A stretch of DNA of 64,000 nucleotides from Timonella sp031979385 (GTDB lineage Bacteria > Actinomycetota > Actinomycetes > Actinomycetales > Cellulomonadaceae). A model generated the notes under the pieces. That model saw only the letters and a program-made list of their open reading frames with translations, had not been told where the DNA came from and searched no databases. Location: NCBI GenBank assembly GCA_031979385.1, contig DALZEF010000002.1, positions 145,186 to 209,185 on the forward strand, in the 5' to 3' direction. A program made the position numbers and the translations under genes. Shown here piece after piece: positions 33,984 through 43,560 of this stretch; positions within the stretch are counted from its first letter, which is position 1; each line of letters opens with the position of its first letter.

Positions 33984-34484
33984 CTAGCGATAGTTCTCGG
34001 GATTGAGAATCCGATCGATGGCTTCGCTCATATCGAGTGATTCGCCATCGCGGCCACCCAATCCGAGTACGAGAGGCGGGTCGCTTGGCGTAATGGTCGT
34101 GCCAGTGAAGCGGGCTACAAGCCCACCTTGGACCGAGAGCACATAAAAGTTGGCCTCGACGTCAACCGCGACGGTCTCGTTCTGCTTGAGGTACCACCCG
34201 GTGACGTTGGTCTTGTACCGGGTGGAACCGTTGTAACCGCGCGCGTGGAGTCGAACAGGCTCAATGCCCTTGGCCGTTGCCTGCGCTACGAACTCGCGGA
34301 GCATCGCTGCTGCCTGCTCGGATTCGCGCCTTTGACGGCGCTCCAATTCGTCAGCCAGATGCCGGGCGTTGAGTGACTTCTGTTCCCGCCAAGACTGCGG
34401 TGGGGAATCAACCGTGACCGGTGGGGGCAGTTCGGCATTGGCGTTCCGGTCTGACCCCACCGAGTTCTCGTCGTGCGCATTCAT
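33984..34484 (-). CDS. Conserved hypothetical protein downstream of the coiled-coil gene
   Basis: Protein of 166 residues with a proline-rich, charged N-terminus, a short helical stretch (about 30-75) and a beta-rich C-terminal domain with TGWYLKQNETVAVDVEANFYVLSV. No catalytic motif, signal peptide or membrane segment is seen. I do not recognise a named family. It begins 12 bp after the stop of the long coiled-coil gene and is almost certainly translated from the same message, suggesting a shared role. Confidence 0.7.
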   Translation of the reverse strand: MNAHDENSVGSDRNANAELPPPVTVDSPPQSWREQKSLNARHLADELERRQRRESEQAAAMLREFVAQATAKGIEPVRLHARGYNGSTRYKTNVTGWYLKQNETVAVDVEANFYVLSVQGGLVARFTGTTITPSDPPLVLGLGGRDGESLDMSEAIDRILNPENYR

Positions 34485-34496
34485 TCCAGGTCGGGC

Positions 34497-36902
34497 CTAT
34501 GCCTCATCCTCATCGGCCGTGGCGTGAGGGAGTTTGAATCCTGGAGCCGCGGAGAGTGGCGCTGGACGGCCAGAGGTGGTTTTGCGTGGGGCCTGCTGAG
34601 CGGCGGCAACCTCGGCCTCCTCAGCCAAGATCTCCTCCTCAAGCGCAGCATCCTCTGCCGCCTCAATCTCATCGAGAGTCAAGGTGCGCTCAGTCTCGTC
34701 CTCGGACACGATCTCAATGACCTCGGTTGGGGTGTCTTGCGCTGCAACTGCCTCACTTGGCTGCGCCGATGGCGCGCTGACGGCCGATGGCGCGGAGATC
34801 GCAGGGGTCGCTGCTGAGGACGGGCTCGAGACAGAGTCGGCGCTCGGCACCGACTGGGCACTTGGAGCCGATCCCGCGCTGGCGACCGATGACGCGGATG
34901 GCGAACCGGCCGAAGCGCTGACAGCCGTGCCGGTCGATGACGCGGAAACAGGGGAGACCGCAGAGGTCGAGTCGTTGAAGTCAGATTCAGTGTCGCTCAC
35001 AACCGCAAACTCGGCAGCCACGAAGGCCACGGTATCTGCTGCGGGTGGGGCCTCATCGAGGACCTCTATGCCGTCCTCACCAGTCATCTGCTCCTCAGAT
35101 GCCGAGAAGTCCGCTTCACGGCGCTCCTCAGCGGCCACGAAGTTCTCTTCAACCTCTGCGACACGCTGGAGAGTCGCCTCGTTTGGAATCGTTTCCGAGG
35201 CGAGGATTGAACGCAACTCATCAAGGTACGTTGTGATCGACTCACGCTGTGCGTTGAGGTCATCTACCTGACGCTTCGCGGTGGACACCATGTGCGCGGT
35301 GGTCGTCTGCGTCGTAACGGTGATCTCCTCGGCACGTTCGCGCGCATCCTGCAGGATCTGCTCAGCCTGCTGGCGTGCGTTGTCCGTGGTCTCACGAGCA
35401 TAGGCGTCGGAGTCGCGGCGGATCTGCTCGAACTTCGCCAGAGCGTCCGCAGCCCGTTGCTCGGCCTCGGCCGCATGCTTCTCCGAGTCGGAAATCAACC
35501 TGTCAGTCTCAGCCTTGGTGCGCGAGTGCAACTCGGTGTCGGCGAGCTGAGCTTTCTCATGCCGCTGAGCGATGTCGAGTTCAGCCTGTGCCAAAGACTT
35601 GCGTGCGTCATCCAGCATCGCGGTCGACTCGGTGCGTGCGTTGGTGACGAGTTCTGCCGCCTGGCGCTTGGCATCGGAGAGCAGTCCTTCGATCTCGATG
35701 CGGTTGGCTTCCTTGAGCTCCGCGACCTCGCGTTCGGTGCGCTCGCGTAGTTCCTTGGTCTCGCGCTCTGCCAGTTCACGCGCCTCGCGAGTCTCACGGT
35801 CCGCGCTCTCGCGCAGGTGGTTTGCGTCCAGAGTCGCAGATTCGGTGAGTTGTGCGGCATCGCGTTCGGAGTTCACCTTGAGTTCATTCACCTCCTGGGC
35901 AACCTCACGGCGCAGGTTGTCCAACTCGAGGTTTGCGGCTGTACGCAACTCGTGAATCTCGTTCTCGGTGGTGGTGCGGAACTCAGCGAGTTCACGTTCT
36001 AGGGCGGTGCGACGTTCGTCGACCTCCTTTGCCACCTCTGCACGAAGAGCCGCTGCGTCAGATTCGGTGCGCTGACGCAGATCAGAGGTCTCACGTTCAG
36101 TTGTTGCGCGGAGATTGGCGGCATAGGTTTCGGTCTCGGACCGCAGTGCTGCGGTCTCCGAGTCCGTGCGGTGACGTAGCGAGGTGGTCTCGGCCTCTGC
36201 GGTCGAGCGGAGATCAGAGACGTAGATCTCGGTTTCTTCGCGCAGCTTGGTGGTTTCCTCAACCGCAGCCGCACGCATCTCCTCGATTTCGTTCTCAGCG
36301 GCTACCCGCAGTTCGGTGACCTCACGCTCAGTGGTCGCCCGCAGAGTACCCAACTCGCGTTCGAGTGTTGTGCGACGTTCCGTTTCTTCGGTTGCGATCG
36401 CAGTGGAGATACGTGCTGCCTCACGTTCAGCAGACCCAACAAGTTCCTCCGCACGACGTTCCGCGGAAACCATCGTGGTTTCGGCAACGTTTTGGGCTGC
36501 GGTGCGAATTTCCTCCGCCTCGCGGCGAGCGGAGGTCAGTAGTTCTGCGGCCTCGGACTCTGCCCGGGAACGAAGTTGTGAGGCTGCCAGTTCCGCCCGG
36601 CGGGTAATATCGGCGCAGTGGGCCTCAGCCGCCGCAATGACATCGCTGGACTGTTCCTCAGCGGAGCGCATGAGCTGCTCAATACGTGAACCAAGTCCCG
36701 AATATGACGGGCGTTCCGTTTCTTCAAGTTGCCGCCGTAGCGCCTCAATCTGCTGTCTGAGCGTGTCACGTTCTGCCGCAAGCGTGTTCAGGGAGCCCTG
36801 CGCTTCGGTAATGCTGCTTTGAAGCGCTCGGATTCGACCATCTACCTGGGAGCGGTCGTATCCACGCATAACAACGGGAAACGTTGGGCGGTCTTCAGAC
36901 AC
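34497..36902 (-). CDS. Long coiled-coil protein with a DivIVA-like N-terminus (Scy/FilP-like)
   Basis: Protein of 801 residues. The N-terminus (FPVVMRGYDRSQVDGRIRAL) matches the DivIVA/GpsB-type membrane-targeting region. Residues about 60-640 form an almost unbroken heptad-rich coiled coil of Glu/Arg/Ala/Thr with irregular internal repeats such as LR-x-RTESDAAALR. The last 150 residues are low in complexity (alternating Ser-Ala-Val, then acidic). In Streptomyces comparable proteins (Scy, FilP) organise the cell pole and cytoskeleton, so a role in polar growth or division is likely. GTG start with GGAGG 7 nt upstream. The conserved 166-residue gene follows in the same operon. Confidence 0.8.
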   Translation of the reverse strand: MSEDRPTFPVVMRGYDRSQVDGRIRALQSSITEAQGSLNTLAAERDTLRQQIEALRRQLEETERPSYSGLGSRIEQLMRSAEEQSSDVIAAAEAHCADITRRAELAASQLRSRAESEAAELLTSARREAEEIRTAAQNVAETTMVSAERRAEELVGSAEREAARISTAIATEETERRTTLERELGTLRATTEREVTELRVAAENEIEEMRAAAVEETTKLREETEIYVSDLRSTAEAETTSLRHRTDSETAALRSETETYAANLRATTERETSDLRQRTESDAAALRAEVAKEVDERRTALERELAEFRTTTENEIHELRTAANLELDNLRREVAQEVNELKVNSERDAAQLTESATLDANHLRESADRETREARELAERETKELRERTEREVAELKEANRIEIEGLLSDAKRQAAELVTNARTESTAMLDDARKSLAQAELDIAQRHEKAQLADTELHSRTKAETDRLISDSEKHAAEAEQRAADALAKFEQIRRDSDAYARETTDNARQQAEQILQDARERAEEITVTTQTTTAHMVSTAKRQVDDLNAQRESITTYLDELRSILASETIPNEATLQRVAEVEENFVAAEERREADFSASEEQMTGEDGIEVLDEAPPAADTVAFVAAEFAVVSDTESDFNDSTSAVSPVSASSTGTAVSASAGSPSASSVASAGSAPSAQSVPSADSVSSPSSAATPAISAPSAVSAPSAQPSEAVAAQDTPTEVIEIVSEDETERTLTLDEIEAAEDAALEEEILAEEAEVAAAQQAPRKTTSGRPAPLSAAPGFKLPHATADEDEA

Positions 36903-37189
36903 GGGACTTCCTCCGGTTGGTCGTTGACCGATGCGCCGGCCAACTGAGTTGGTGGTCGCGAATCGCCGCGACCTATAGGTCAGATCTGAAATATCTAGGG
37001 CTCATGCTCCATCGGTGCGGGCAGTGGCTCCCACCCTGCTCGATGTTCAACCCACCCTATAGCCTATCTGGTTTTTGGTTCGCGTATATATAGTGAAGGG
37101 TCTTCGCGTGGGATGTGTAAAAGGTCGCAGGCTTCGATATATGTATCGTTTGCACGTTAGGCTTGAGTGGTCTTTCGAAGGGGCGAAGT

Positions 37190-39061
37190 GTGGTTCAGAA
37201 GATAGTTTCTTTCATTCTTATTTGCTTAGGGGTCGTGGTTGTTGCGGGAGGAATAGCCTCCGCAACCGTGTTCAAACCCGACTCGCAGGTGTCTTTGACG
37301 ACCGGACCTATGGCGGAATCGCCATACGTTGTGGTTCATGCACCCGTGCTGGCGCTGGTGGACAACAACGTCACAATCAACGCAACCGCGCCGGGCGATT
37401 CAGAGATGGCACTGATCCTTGGCCGCACCGTTGATGTCGAGGGGTGGCTTGCCGGCCACGACTACTACGCGGTTACCGGTTTGACGGACTGGGAAACGCT
37501 GACTGCCCAGAAGATCGCTGCAAGTGAGACTCCGCCAGACACGGATGAAACGCCCGAAGACTCAAACACCACCTCAACTGACGAGGACGCGGATGCGACT
37601 GATGAATCGGATGCAGAGCGTCCCAATAGCCTCGAGCAAACCCAATCGGACATGTGGATTTCCTATGCTTCCGGTTCGGGAACCCAGACAATCACCCTTG
37701 AGAACATCGATGACAATGTGAGCCTTCTTGCGGTGTCCACGTCCGCGGACTCCGGTGCTCCAGCCATTCAGGCGCAATGGACCCGTGACGTGACGGCTCC
37801 GCTTCTGGTACCGGCCATCGTGGCCGGCGTCGTGATCTCCCTACTGGGTGTCGCGCTCCTGCTGGTCACACTGCGTCGCGGTCCGAAGAGGAAGGAGAGG
37901 TCCTCCCTGACGGACACCACCGAGGAGTCCACGGAGGCCGTGGCAGGGGCATGGACCGGAACCTCCGTGTCTGATCCTCAGCCTGTGGGCGCGGCCACAG
38001 CTGGAAACACGACCTTTGCACCAGCATCACCCGTTCCACCGATCAAGCCGCCCGCTAGCGCGTCATCCGGTGGTCGTGGCTTCAACGCGGAGGAATCCTC
38101 TGAATCGGCTCCGAGTGTTGCATCGGCTGCAACCGTTGCCCGTGTACTTGTCGCAGAACCTGACCTCAACACGGGTGAGTTGCAGAAACTCGGGCTGACT
38201 CGTCGCCAATTGCGCGAGATGCACCAGGCCCAGGCTGCGCGCAATTCCTCACCAACCACACTCCCAGCACCGAACCCAGCGGCTGCCGCACAGGCAAACA
38301 ACGCGGCAAGTGCCCAGCCCGCCGCACCACAGTCACGGGCGACGGCCTCCAACTGGCGTGCCGCATGGGGAGTCGGGGCCACCGGAGAACCGAGTGCTCC
38401 CACGGAGCAGGAACAGAACGTGAACCCGGTCCAACCACAGACAGCGATCGAACATCGTAGTCCCTCCTACGCAAACTCCGGACCTGCGGTCGACCGGGCA
38501 ACCGGACACGCACAGCGCAACCTGACCTACCCAAGCCCCGGTACCAACCCTGGTCAGGACTCCCAGACGGCACTGAACCCGGCGCAACAGCGCACTGAGT
38601 CGGTATATCCCCGGGGAGCCACCGTGAACAACAACGCTGCAGTCACGCCAGCAAGCCCACAGATCCACGGCGTGGTTCCCCAGCCGGTGGACAGATCTGC
38701 CGGAGCACAGGAACCAAAACCTCCCGTGCCACCCGTTGTAGGAACTGAACGCGATGTACGTCAGCCAGCTTCATGGTGGGGCGGTGAAGAGGGAACCGAT
38801 ACGCCACGTCGCCCACGCCACGGCAGCGCACCGTCTGCACAGACGACTGCCTCCAGTCATTCTGCAGCCGAGGCGTTCAGCGCCCGTTCAGCAGCATCAA
38901 GCAACGCTCCAACCGCGCACCGTTCCGAGGCACCTGCCACTCGCCGAGCACTGTACTCCTCGTATCGTGCAGAAGCAGAACGACTCTCGGAGGAAGAAGA
39001 CTGGCCAGTGCCGGCGCCGGACCGAGAAAACGAAGCACGTCCAACGGAAGGGGAGAAGTGA
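37190..39061 (+). CDS. Two-segment membrane protein with long Pro/Gln/Ala-rich tail, unknown function
   Basis: Protein of 623 residues. A hydrophobic segment at about 6-27 and another at about 205-228 (VPAIVAGVVISLLGVALLL) bracket a roughly 175-residue region with a Glu/Asp/Thr-rich acidic stretch; the rest is a long disordered-looking tail of Pro, Ala, Gln and Ser. The segment layout suggests an extracellular loop and a cytoplasmic tail. GTG at 37190 has AAGGGG upstream; earlier starts lie in a region without ribosome sites. Its TGA overlaps the start of the lipoprotein gene (GTGA), so the two are translationally coupled and probably act together. No known family recognised. Confidence 0.75.
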   Translation: MVQKIVSFILICLGVVVVAGGIASATVFKPDSQVSLTTGPMAESPYVVVHAPVLALVDNNVTINATAPGDSEMALILGRTVDVEGWLAGHDYYAVTGLTDWETLTAQKIAASETPPDTDETPEDSNTTSTDEDADATDESDAERPNSLEQTQSDMWISYASGSGTQTITLENIDDNVSLLAVSTSADSGAPAIQAQWTRDVTAPLLVPAIVAGVVISLLGVALLLVTLRRGPKRKERSSLTDTTEESTEAVAGAWTGTSVSDPQPVGAATAGNTTFAPASPVPPIKPPASASSGGRGFNAEESSESAPSVASAATVARVLVAEPDLNTGELQKLGLTRRQLREMHQAQAARNSSPTTLPAPNPAAAAQANNAASAQPAAPQSRATASNWRAAWGVGATGEPSAPTEQEQNVNPVQPQTAIEHRSPSYANSGPAVDRATGHAQRNLTYPSPGTNPGQDSQTALNPAQQRTESVYPRGATVNNNAAVTPASPQIHGVVPQPVDRSAGAQEPKPPVPPVVGTERDVRQPASWWGGEEGTDTPRRPRHGSAPSAQTTASSHSAAEAFSARSAASSNAPTAHRSEAPATRRALYSSYRAEAERLSEEEDWPVPAPDRENEARPTEGEK

Positions 39062-40077
39062 AGATGACCACCACCTCACGCGTGAATCGTACGTTTTCCT
39101 TGACCGCCGTTGCGCTGAGCGCAGCGCTACTGGCAGGATGCACGCCTGAACTCCCTGTTCCAGGCGCCCCGCCAGTTGAGATCGAAACCCCCGTGCTCAC
39201 CGAGGTACAGGGCGCAGACATCGCGGCGGCCACCGGTGAGGTGCTCACCGTGGCGGATGAGGCGAAGGAAGCCGAAGACCTCGATACCCGAGTTACCGGC
39301 CCTGCCTTGAAGATACGCAAAGCCGAGTACAAGATTGCGAAGTCGCAGGACGACGACAAGGCCATCACCGAGTTGCCGAGCACTTTGCAGTCGATGTTCC
39401 TGACCACAACGTCCACTTGGCCGCGCACAATGTTTGCGGTATCAGACCGCCCGCAGAACCTTGAGCCGGAGCGTCTACTGGTGTACACCCAGGACTCAGC
39501 TCGCGACGACTACAAGCTGTGGGCCTATTTGACTCTTTTCCCAGGCACAACCGTTCCGATGTTCCCTTCCTCCGATGCCGGAACCACTCTGGTCACGGAC
39601 AGGGAGGAGGGGCTTCAGGTCACGCCAACCGAGGCACTCGAGAACTATGCGGCACTCCTCAAGGCAGGCACCAAGGCGAACAAGGAAAAGTTCGACCTTG
39701 AGAAGGACACGTTCTACACCGCGATCGCGGAGCGGCGGACCTACCTCAAGGAAGCGGCTGAGCAGATCGAGGGCAGTTATACGGAGACCTTCAAGGTGGG
39801 CGAGGACTGGAAGGCCCTGCGTACCCTCGATGGTGGCGCGCTTGTTGTCGGAACAATCGAAACGTCTGGAACGTTGAAGGGCGAAGACGGTGCCGTTGTG
39901 ACACCATCGGCCCTTGAAAAGGCATTCTTGAAGAAGGACGCGGAGGCGAAGAACGCGTTGACGGTCAAGCGCAGCGCGGTTGTCGCAGTGTACATCCCCG
40001 CCAAAGACAACACCGACGAACAACCTCGCAACATCGGCCGCCTCATGCGCACCACTGGCGCATCAATTCCCGACTGA
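39058..40077 (+). CDS. Lipoprotein of unknown function coupled to the membrane protein
   Basis: Exported lipoprotein of 339 residues: a basic N-terminus, a hydrophobic signal core and lipobox LLAGC with the modified Cys near residue 29. The mature part has a mixed alpha/beta domain, with WAYLTLFPGTTVPMFP and a C-terminal VVAVYIPAKD block. I do not recognise a named domain. The GTG at 39058 overlaps the stop of the upstream gene by 4 bases; an ATG at 39064 is an alternative. Pairing of a bitopic membrane protein with a lipoprotein suggests an envelope function. Confidence 0.78.
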   Translation: MKMTTTSRVNRTFSLTAVALSAALLAGCTPELPVPGAPPVEIETPVLTEVQGADIAAATGEVLTVADEAKEAEDLDTRVTGPALKIRKAEYKIAKSQDDDKAITELPSTLQSMFLTTTSTWPRTMFAVSDRPQNLEPERLLVYTQDSARDDYKLWAYLTLFPGTTVPMFPSSDAGTTLVTDREEGLQVTPTEALENYAALLKAGTKANKEKFDLEKDTFYTAIAERRTYLKEAAEQIEGSYTETFKVGEDWKALRTLDGGALVVGTIETSGTLKGEDGAVVTPSALEKAFLKKDAEAKNALTVKRSAVVAVYIPAKDNTDEQPRNIGRLMRTTGASIPD

Positions 40078-40106
40078 TGGACTAACAGCCTTATCTTGGA
40101 CGCCAA

Positions 40107-40125
40107 GCCCACGGAGAGCGTGGGC
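40107..40125 (+). terminator. Short hairpin after the lipoprotein gene
   Basis: GCCCACG and CGTGGGC form a 7-bp stem with a 5-nt loop 30 bp beyond the stop. It lacks a T-run, so termination is only possible. Confidence 0.4.
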
Positions 40126-40175
40126 GCGCCCGTTGGGTTTGGACCCGCTAGGTCTAGAGTGAAGCAGGAGAAACA

Positions 40176-41108
40176 ATGAACGATGCAGCAAACGTGTTGA
40201 ACAACGTTCGGGGTGCGGTCGACCTGTCGAGTCTGAACCGCCCAACCGTCCCGGAACCTGGAACACCGGGCGGTGCGCCCGCACCGGGTGGCTTCACAGT
40301 TGACCTCGACCTTGAGAGCTTTTCCTCGGTTGTTGAGCAATCCGCTCAGGCACCGGTCGTTGTTGTCCTATGGGTTCCCACGGATGCTGAGAGCGCCCAG
40401 CTTGTGACCACGATGGACTCGTTGGCTACCCTGTATGAGGGCCGATTCCTGCATGCGCGTGCCGATGTGGAACAGTACCCACAGATCGCGCAGGCGTTCC
40501 AAGTCCCTGACTATCCGACCACGGTGGGGCTTATTAATGGCCAGCCCGTGCCGCTGTTCGCTGGAAACCATGACGCTCAGGCCATCCAGCAGGTGGTTGA
40601 GCAGTTCCTTGCAGCCGCGGAAGCCAACGGTGTGACGGGCCGGATTGCCATGCAGGGGCAGGTCCCGCAGGCTCCGGAACCGGAGGAGGAACCGTTGCCC
40701 CCGCTGCATCAGAAGGCCTACGACGCAATCGAGGCGGGCAACTACGACGATGCGATTGCCGCATATGCCCAGGCGTTGCGGGAGGACCCGCGGGACACGC
40801 TTGCAACTGCGGGTCTTGCCCAGGCAGGTCTATTGCAGCGCACCTCAACCAGTTCGCGCCAGGAGGCTCAGGCTACCGCCGCCGCAACTGCCGACAGCAT
40901 TGAGGCCCAGCTTTTGGTAGCCGACTTTGCAGTGCTCGAAGGGGACGCCCAGAGCGCCTTCGACCTGCTGATCGGCTTGATCCGAGAGAATTTTGGCGAT
41001 GAGCGTGAGGTCCTACGCAAACGCCTGATCGACTATTTTGAGATCCTCGGCAACGAAGACCCGCGTGTTGGACCTGCACGCCGCGCACTAGCCAGCGCGC
41101 TGTACTAG
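40176..41108 (+). CDS. Thioredoxin-like/TPR protein, CnoX (YbbN)-like
   Basis: Cytoplasmic protein of 310 residues, similar to CnoX/YbbN, a co-chaperone that holds oxidised or unfolded clients for GroEL/DnaK. A proline-rich N-terminus (to about 40) is followed by a thioredoxin fold (about 45-150). That fold lacks the CxxC active site: the equivalent position reads VPTDAESA. Tetratricopeptide repeats follow (about 180-300, with KAYDAIEAGNYDDAIAAYAQ). AGGAG lies 5 nt before the ATG. Single gene ending at a strong bidirectional terminator. Confidence 0.85.
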   Translation: MNDAANVLNNVRGAVDLSSLNRPTVPEPGTPGGAPAPGGFTVDLDLESFSSVVEQSAQAPVVVVLWVPTDAESAQLVTTMDSLATLYEGRFLHARADVEQYPQIAQAFQVPDYPTTVGLINGQPVPLFAGNHDAQAIQQVVEQFLAAAEANGVTGRIAMQGQVPQAPEPEEEPLPPLHQKAYDAIEAGNYDDAIAAYAQALREDPRDTLATAGLAQAGLLQRTSTSSRQEAQATAAATADSIEAQLLVADFAVLEGDAQSAFDLLIGLIRENFGDEREVLRKRLIDYFEILGNEDPRVGPARRALASALY

Positions 41109-41155
41109 TCCAGCCCGGTGACGTTGAGCGTGGGGGTTTGCTTCACCGCATACGT

Positions 41156-41196
41156 GAGGCGGTGGCTCCCAGCATCATGATGGGAGCCACCGCCTC
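41156..41196. terminator. Bidirectional terminator between CnoX-like gene and glgB
   Basis: GAGGCGGTGGCTCCCA (41156-41171) and its exact complement (41181-41196) form a 16-bp stem with a 9-nt loop between two convergent genes. Confidence 0.8.
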
Positions 41197-41222
41197 GTCG
41201 TCAATCCGAGGTGCTGCAGGGA

Positions 41223-43469
41223 CTACTGAACCGGTGCGAAGTATGCGACCCCGAACGGTGGGACGCGGAGCGCCGCGCTGTAGGAGGCGTAGCCCCACGA
41301 GATGTCCTGCACCGCGAACTCGCCGCGGTTCGTGACCCCGGACCCACCGTAGGCCAGATCGTCGGTGTTGAGCACTTCACGCCACAGCCCGCCCTTGGGG
41401 AAGGGCACACGATAGTCCTCGTGTGGAACCCCAGCGAAGTTGGCCACGACAACGATGGGAGAACCGTGGTTGTCGTAGCGGGCGAAAGCAACGGTGTTGG
41501 AGCCTGCGTCGCGGAACTCAAGCCACGAGAAGCCCTCGTGCGTGAAATCCCGCTCCCACAGGGCAGGGGTGGTGGTGTAGAGCGCGTTCAGGTCGCGCAC
41601 CACCGCTTGGACTTGGGCATGCCTCTGGTCGTTGAGCGAACCCCATTCGAGGCTGCCGCCCTCACGCCACTCGCCGCGCTGCGCGAACTCCGAACCCATG
41701 AACAGCAACTGCTTGCCCGGGTGAGCCCACTGGTAGGCGTAGAGCGAGCGCACAGAGGCGAACTTCTGCCATTCATCACCGGGCATCTTGCCAAAGATGG
41801 AACCCTTGCCGTGGACGACCTCGTCGTGGGAGAGGGGGAGGACGTACTGCTCTGAGAAGGCGTAGTTGATCGTGTTGGTGAGCACGTCGTGGTGGTAGCG
41901 GCGGTTGATCGCCTCTTCTTCGATGTACCGCAGGGTGTCGTTCATCCAGCCCATGTTCCATTTGAGGCCGAACCCGAGCCCGCCGCCCGAGGTCGGGGCA
42001 GTAACCCCTGGGAAGGCCGTGGATTCCTCGGCGATCATGAGCACGCCAGGGGACCGGCGGTAGGCGGTTGCGTTGGTTTCCTGTAGGAACGCGATGGCTT
42101 CGAGGTTCTCGCGGCCACCGTGCTTGTTGGGTTGCCACTGTCCATCATTGCGCGAGTAGTCGAGGTACAGCATTGAGGCCACCGCATCCACGCGCAGGGC
42201 ATCGATGTGGAACTCCTCGAACCAGTAACTGGCGTTGGCCACAAGGAAGTTGCGGACCTCGTTACGACCGAAGTTGAAGATGTAGGTGCCCCAGTCGGGG
42301 TGTTCCCCGAGCATCGGGTCTGGATGCTCGTACAGTGCACTTCCGTCAAAGCGGGCAAGCGCCCACTCATCCTTGGGGAAGTGGGCTGGTACCCAGTCGA
42401 GAATAACGCCGATACCAGCGTTGTGGAATGCATCGATCAGGTATTTCAGGTCGTTGGGGTCCCCAAACCGTGCGGTTGGCGCATAGTAGGACGTGACCTG
42501 ATAGCCCCACGAACCACCAAACGGGTGCTCGGCGAGCGGCATGAACTCAACGTGCGTGAATCCAAGTTCGCGCACGTATTCCACTAGTTCGGTCGCCGCT
42601 TCCCGGTAGGACAGGCCCTGGCGCCACGAGCCGAGATGCACCTCGTACACGCTGATGGGTTTGGGGTGTGGATCGGATACGGCACGCGTGGCCATCCACG
42701 CGGTATCGGTCCACTCATGGGTGGCTTCCGTGACGATCGAGGCGGTTGCCGGAGGAACCTCGGTGCGGCGGGCCATGGGGTCGGCCTTGCGGAGCCACTC
42801 GCCGTCTACCGCCTGGAGCTCAAACTTGTAGGCCGTTCCTGGGCCGATGTTCGGGATGAACAACTCCCAGATTCCGGACTCGCCGAGAGATCGCATCGCG
42901 TGGGCGCGTCCATCCCAGCCGTTGAAATCTCCGATCACGCGTACGCAGCGAGCATTTGGCGCCCACACCGCGAATGCGGTTCCGTGCACGGTTCCAAGAG
43001 AGGTCTCATATGTCTTGGTGTTTGCGCCGAGCACGGTCCACAGTTGTTCGTGGCGTCCCTCGCGGATGAGATGAATATCGAGTTCACCAAGTGTGGGTAG
43101 GAACCGATAGCCATCTGCGGAGGTTGAGGTGTGCCCCCCGTAGGTTGCGGCCACCTGATAGTCAGGTATATCGCCGTGAGGTGCGGGGATTACGGTAACC
43201 CAGACGCCCTCGAACTCGTGCACGAGTTCTATCCTGCTGGAATCGGCCAAGATCAACTCGACTTTGTCCGCCAGAGGGCGTTGCACTCGCACCGACACCC
43301 ACTGTGGGGTCGAGCCTGAGCGTGGCGGGAGAAGGTGAGCTCCGAGGACACTGTGTGGATCGTGGTGCAGTCCGTGAGCGATGTGAGTCAATAACGCTCC
43401 GTCGACTGCTGCTCGTGACGGTGGTACCTGCTTGGCGGGTGTGGGGGTCCCGACCTCATCCTTGCTCAT
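41223..43469 (-). CDS. glgB: 1,4-alpha-glucan branching enzyme GlgB
   Basis: Branching enzyme of 748 residues (GH13_9) that adds alpha-1,6 branches to linear alpha-glucan. An N-terminal carbohydrate-binding region of about 100 residues and a CBM48 (about 135-225) precede the catalytic barrel. The nucleophile Asp is in DALRVDAVASMLYLDYSR, the acid Glu in MIAEESTAFP, and the transition-state Asp in LSHDEVVHGK. Length matches actinobacterial GlgB. It lies 91 bp after treS on the same strand, completing the glgE-treS-glgB set; the branched glucan is made from GlgE products. Confidence 0.96.
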   Translation of the reverse strand: MSKDEVGTPTPAKQVPPSRAAVDGALLTHIAHGLHHDPHSVLGAHLLPPRSGSTPQWVSVRVQRPLADKVELILADSSRIELVHEFEGVWVTVIPAPHGDIPDYQVAATYGGHTSTSADGYRFLPTLGELDIHLIREGRHEQLWTVLGANTKTYETSLGTVHGTAFAVWAPNARCVRVIGDFNGWDGRAHAMRSLGESGIWELFIPNIGPGTAYKFELQAVDGEWLRKADPMARRTEVPPATASIVTEATHEWTDTAWMATRAVSDPHPKPISVYEVHLGSWRQGLSYREAATELVEYVRELGFTHVEFMPLAEHPFGGSWGYQVTSYYAPTARFGDPNDLKYLIDAFHNAGIGVILDWVPAHFPKDEWALARFDGSALYEHPDPMLGEHPDWGTYIFNFGRNEVRNFLVANASYWFEEFHIDALRVDAVASMLYLDYSRNDGQWQPNKHGGRENLEAIAFLQETNATAYRRSPGVLMIAEESTAFPGVTAPTSGGGLGFGLKWNMGWMNDTLRYIEEEAINRRYHHDVLTNTINYAFSEQYVLPLSHDEVVHGKGSIFGKMPGDEWQKFASVRSLYAYQWAHPGKQLLFMGSEFAQRGEWREGGSLEWGSLNDQRHAQVQAVVRDLNALYTTTPALWERDFTHEGFSWLEFRDAGSNTVAFARYDNHGSPIVVVANFAGVPHEDYRVPFPKGGLWREVLNTDDLAYGGSGVTNRGEFAVQDISWGYASYSAALRVPPFGVAYFAPVQ

Positions 43470-43560
43470 CTTTGTGCCTTGTTCCTCGGGGGACGATGTA
43501 GCGCACGAGCGTGCGCCACATCACATTTTCTGTGTACTAGAACTCTAGTTGACCAGCGCG

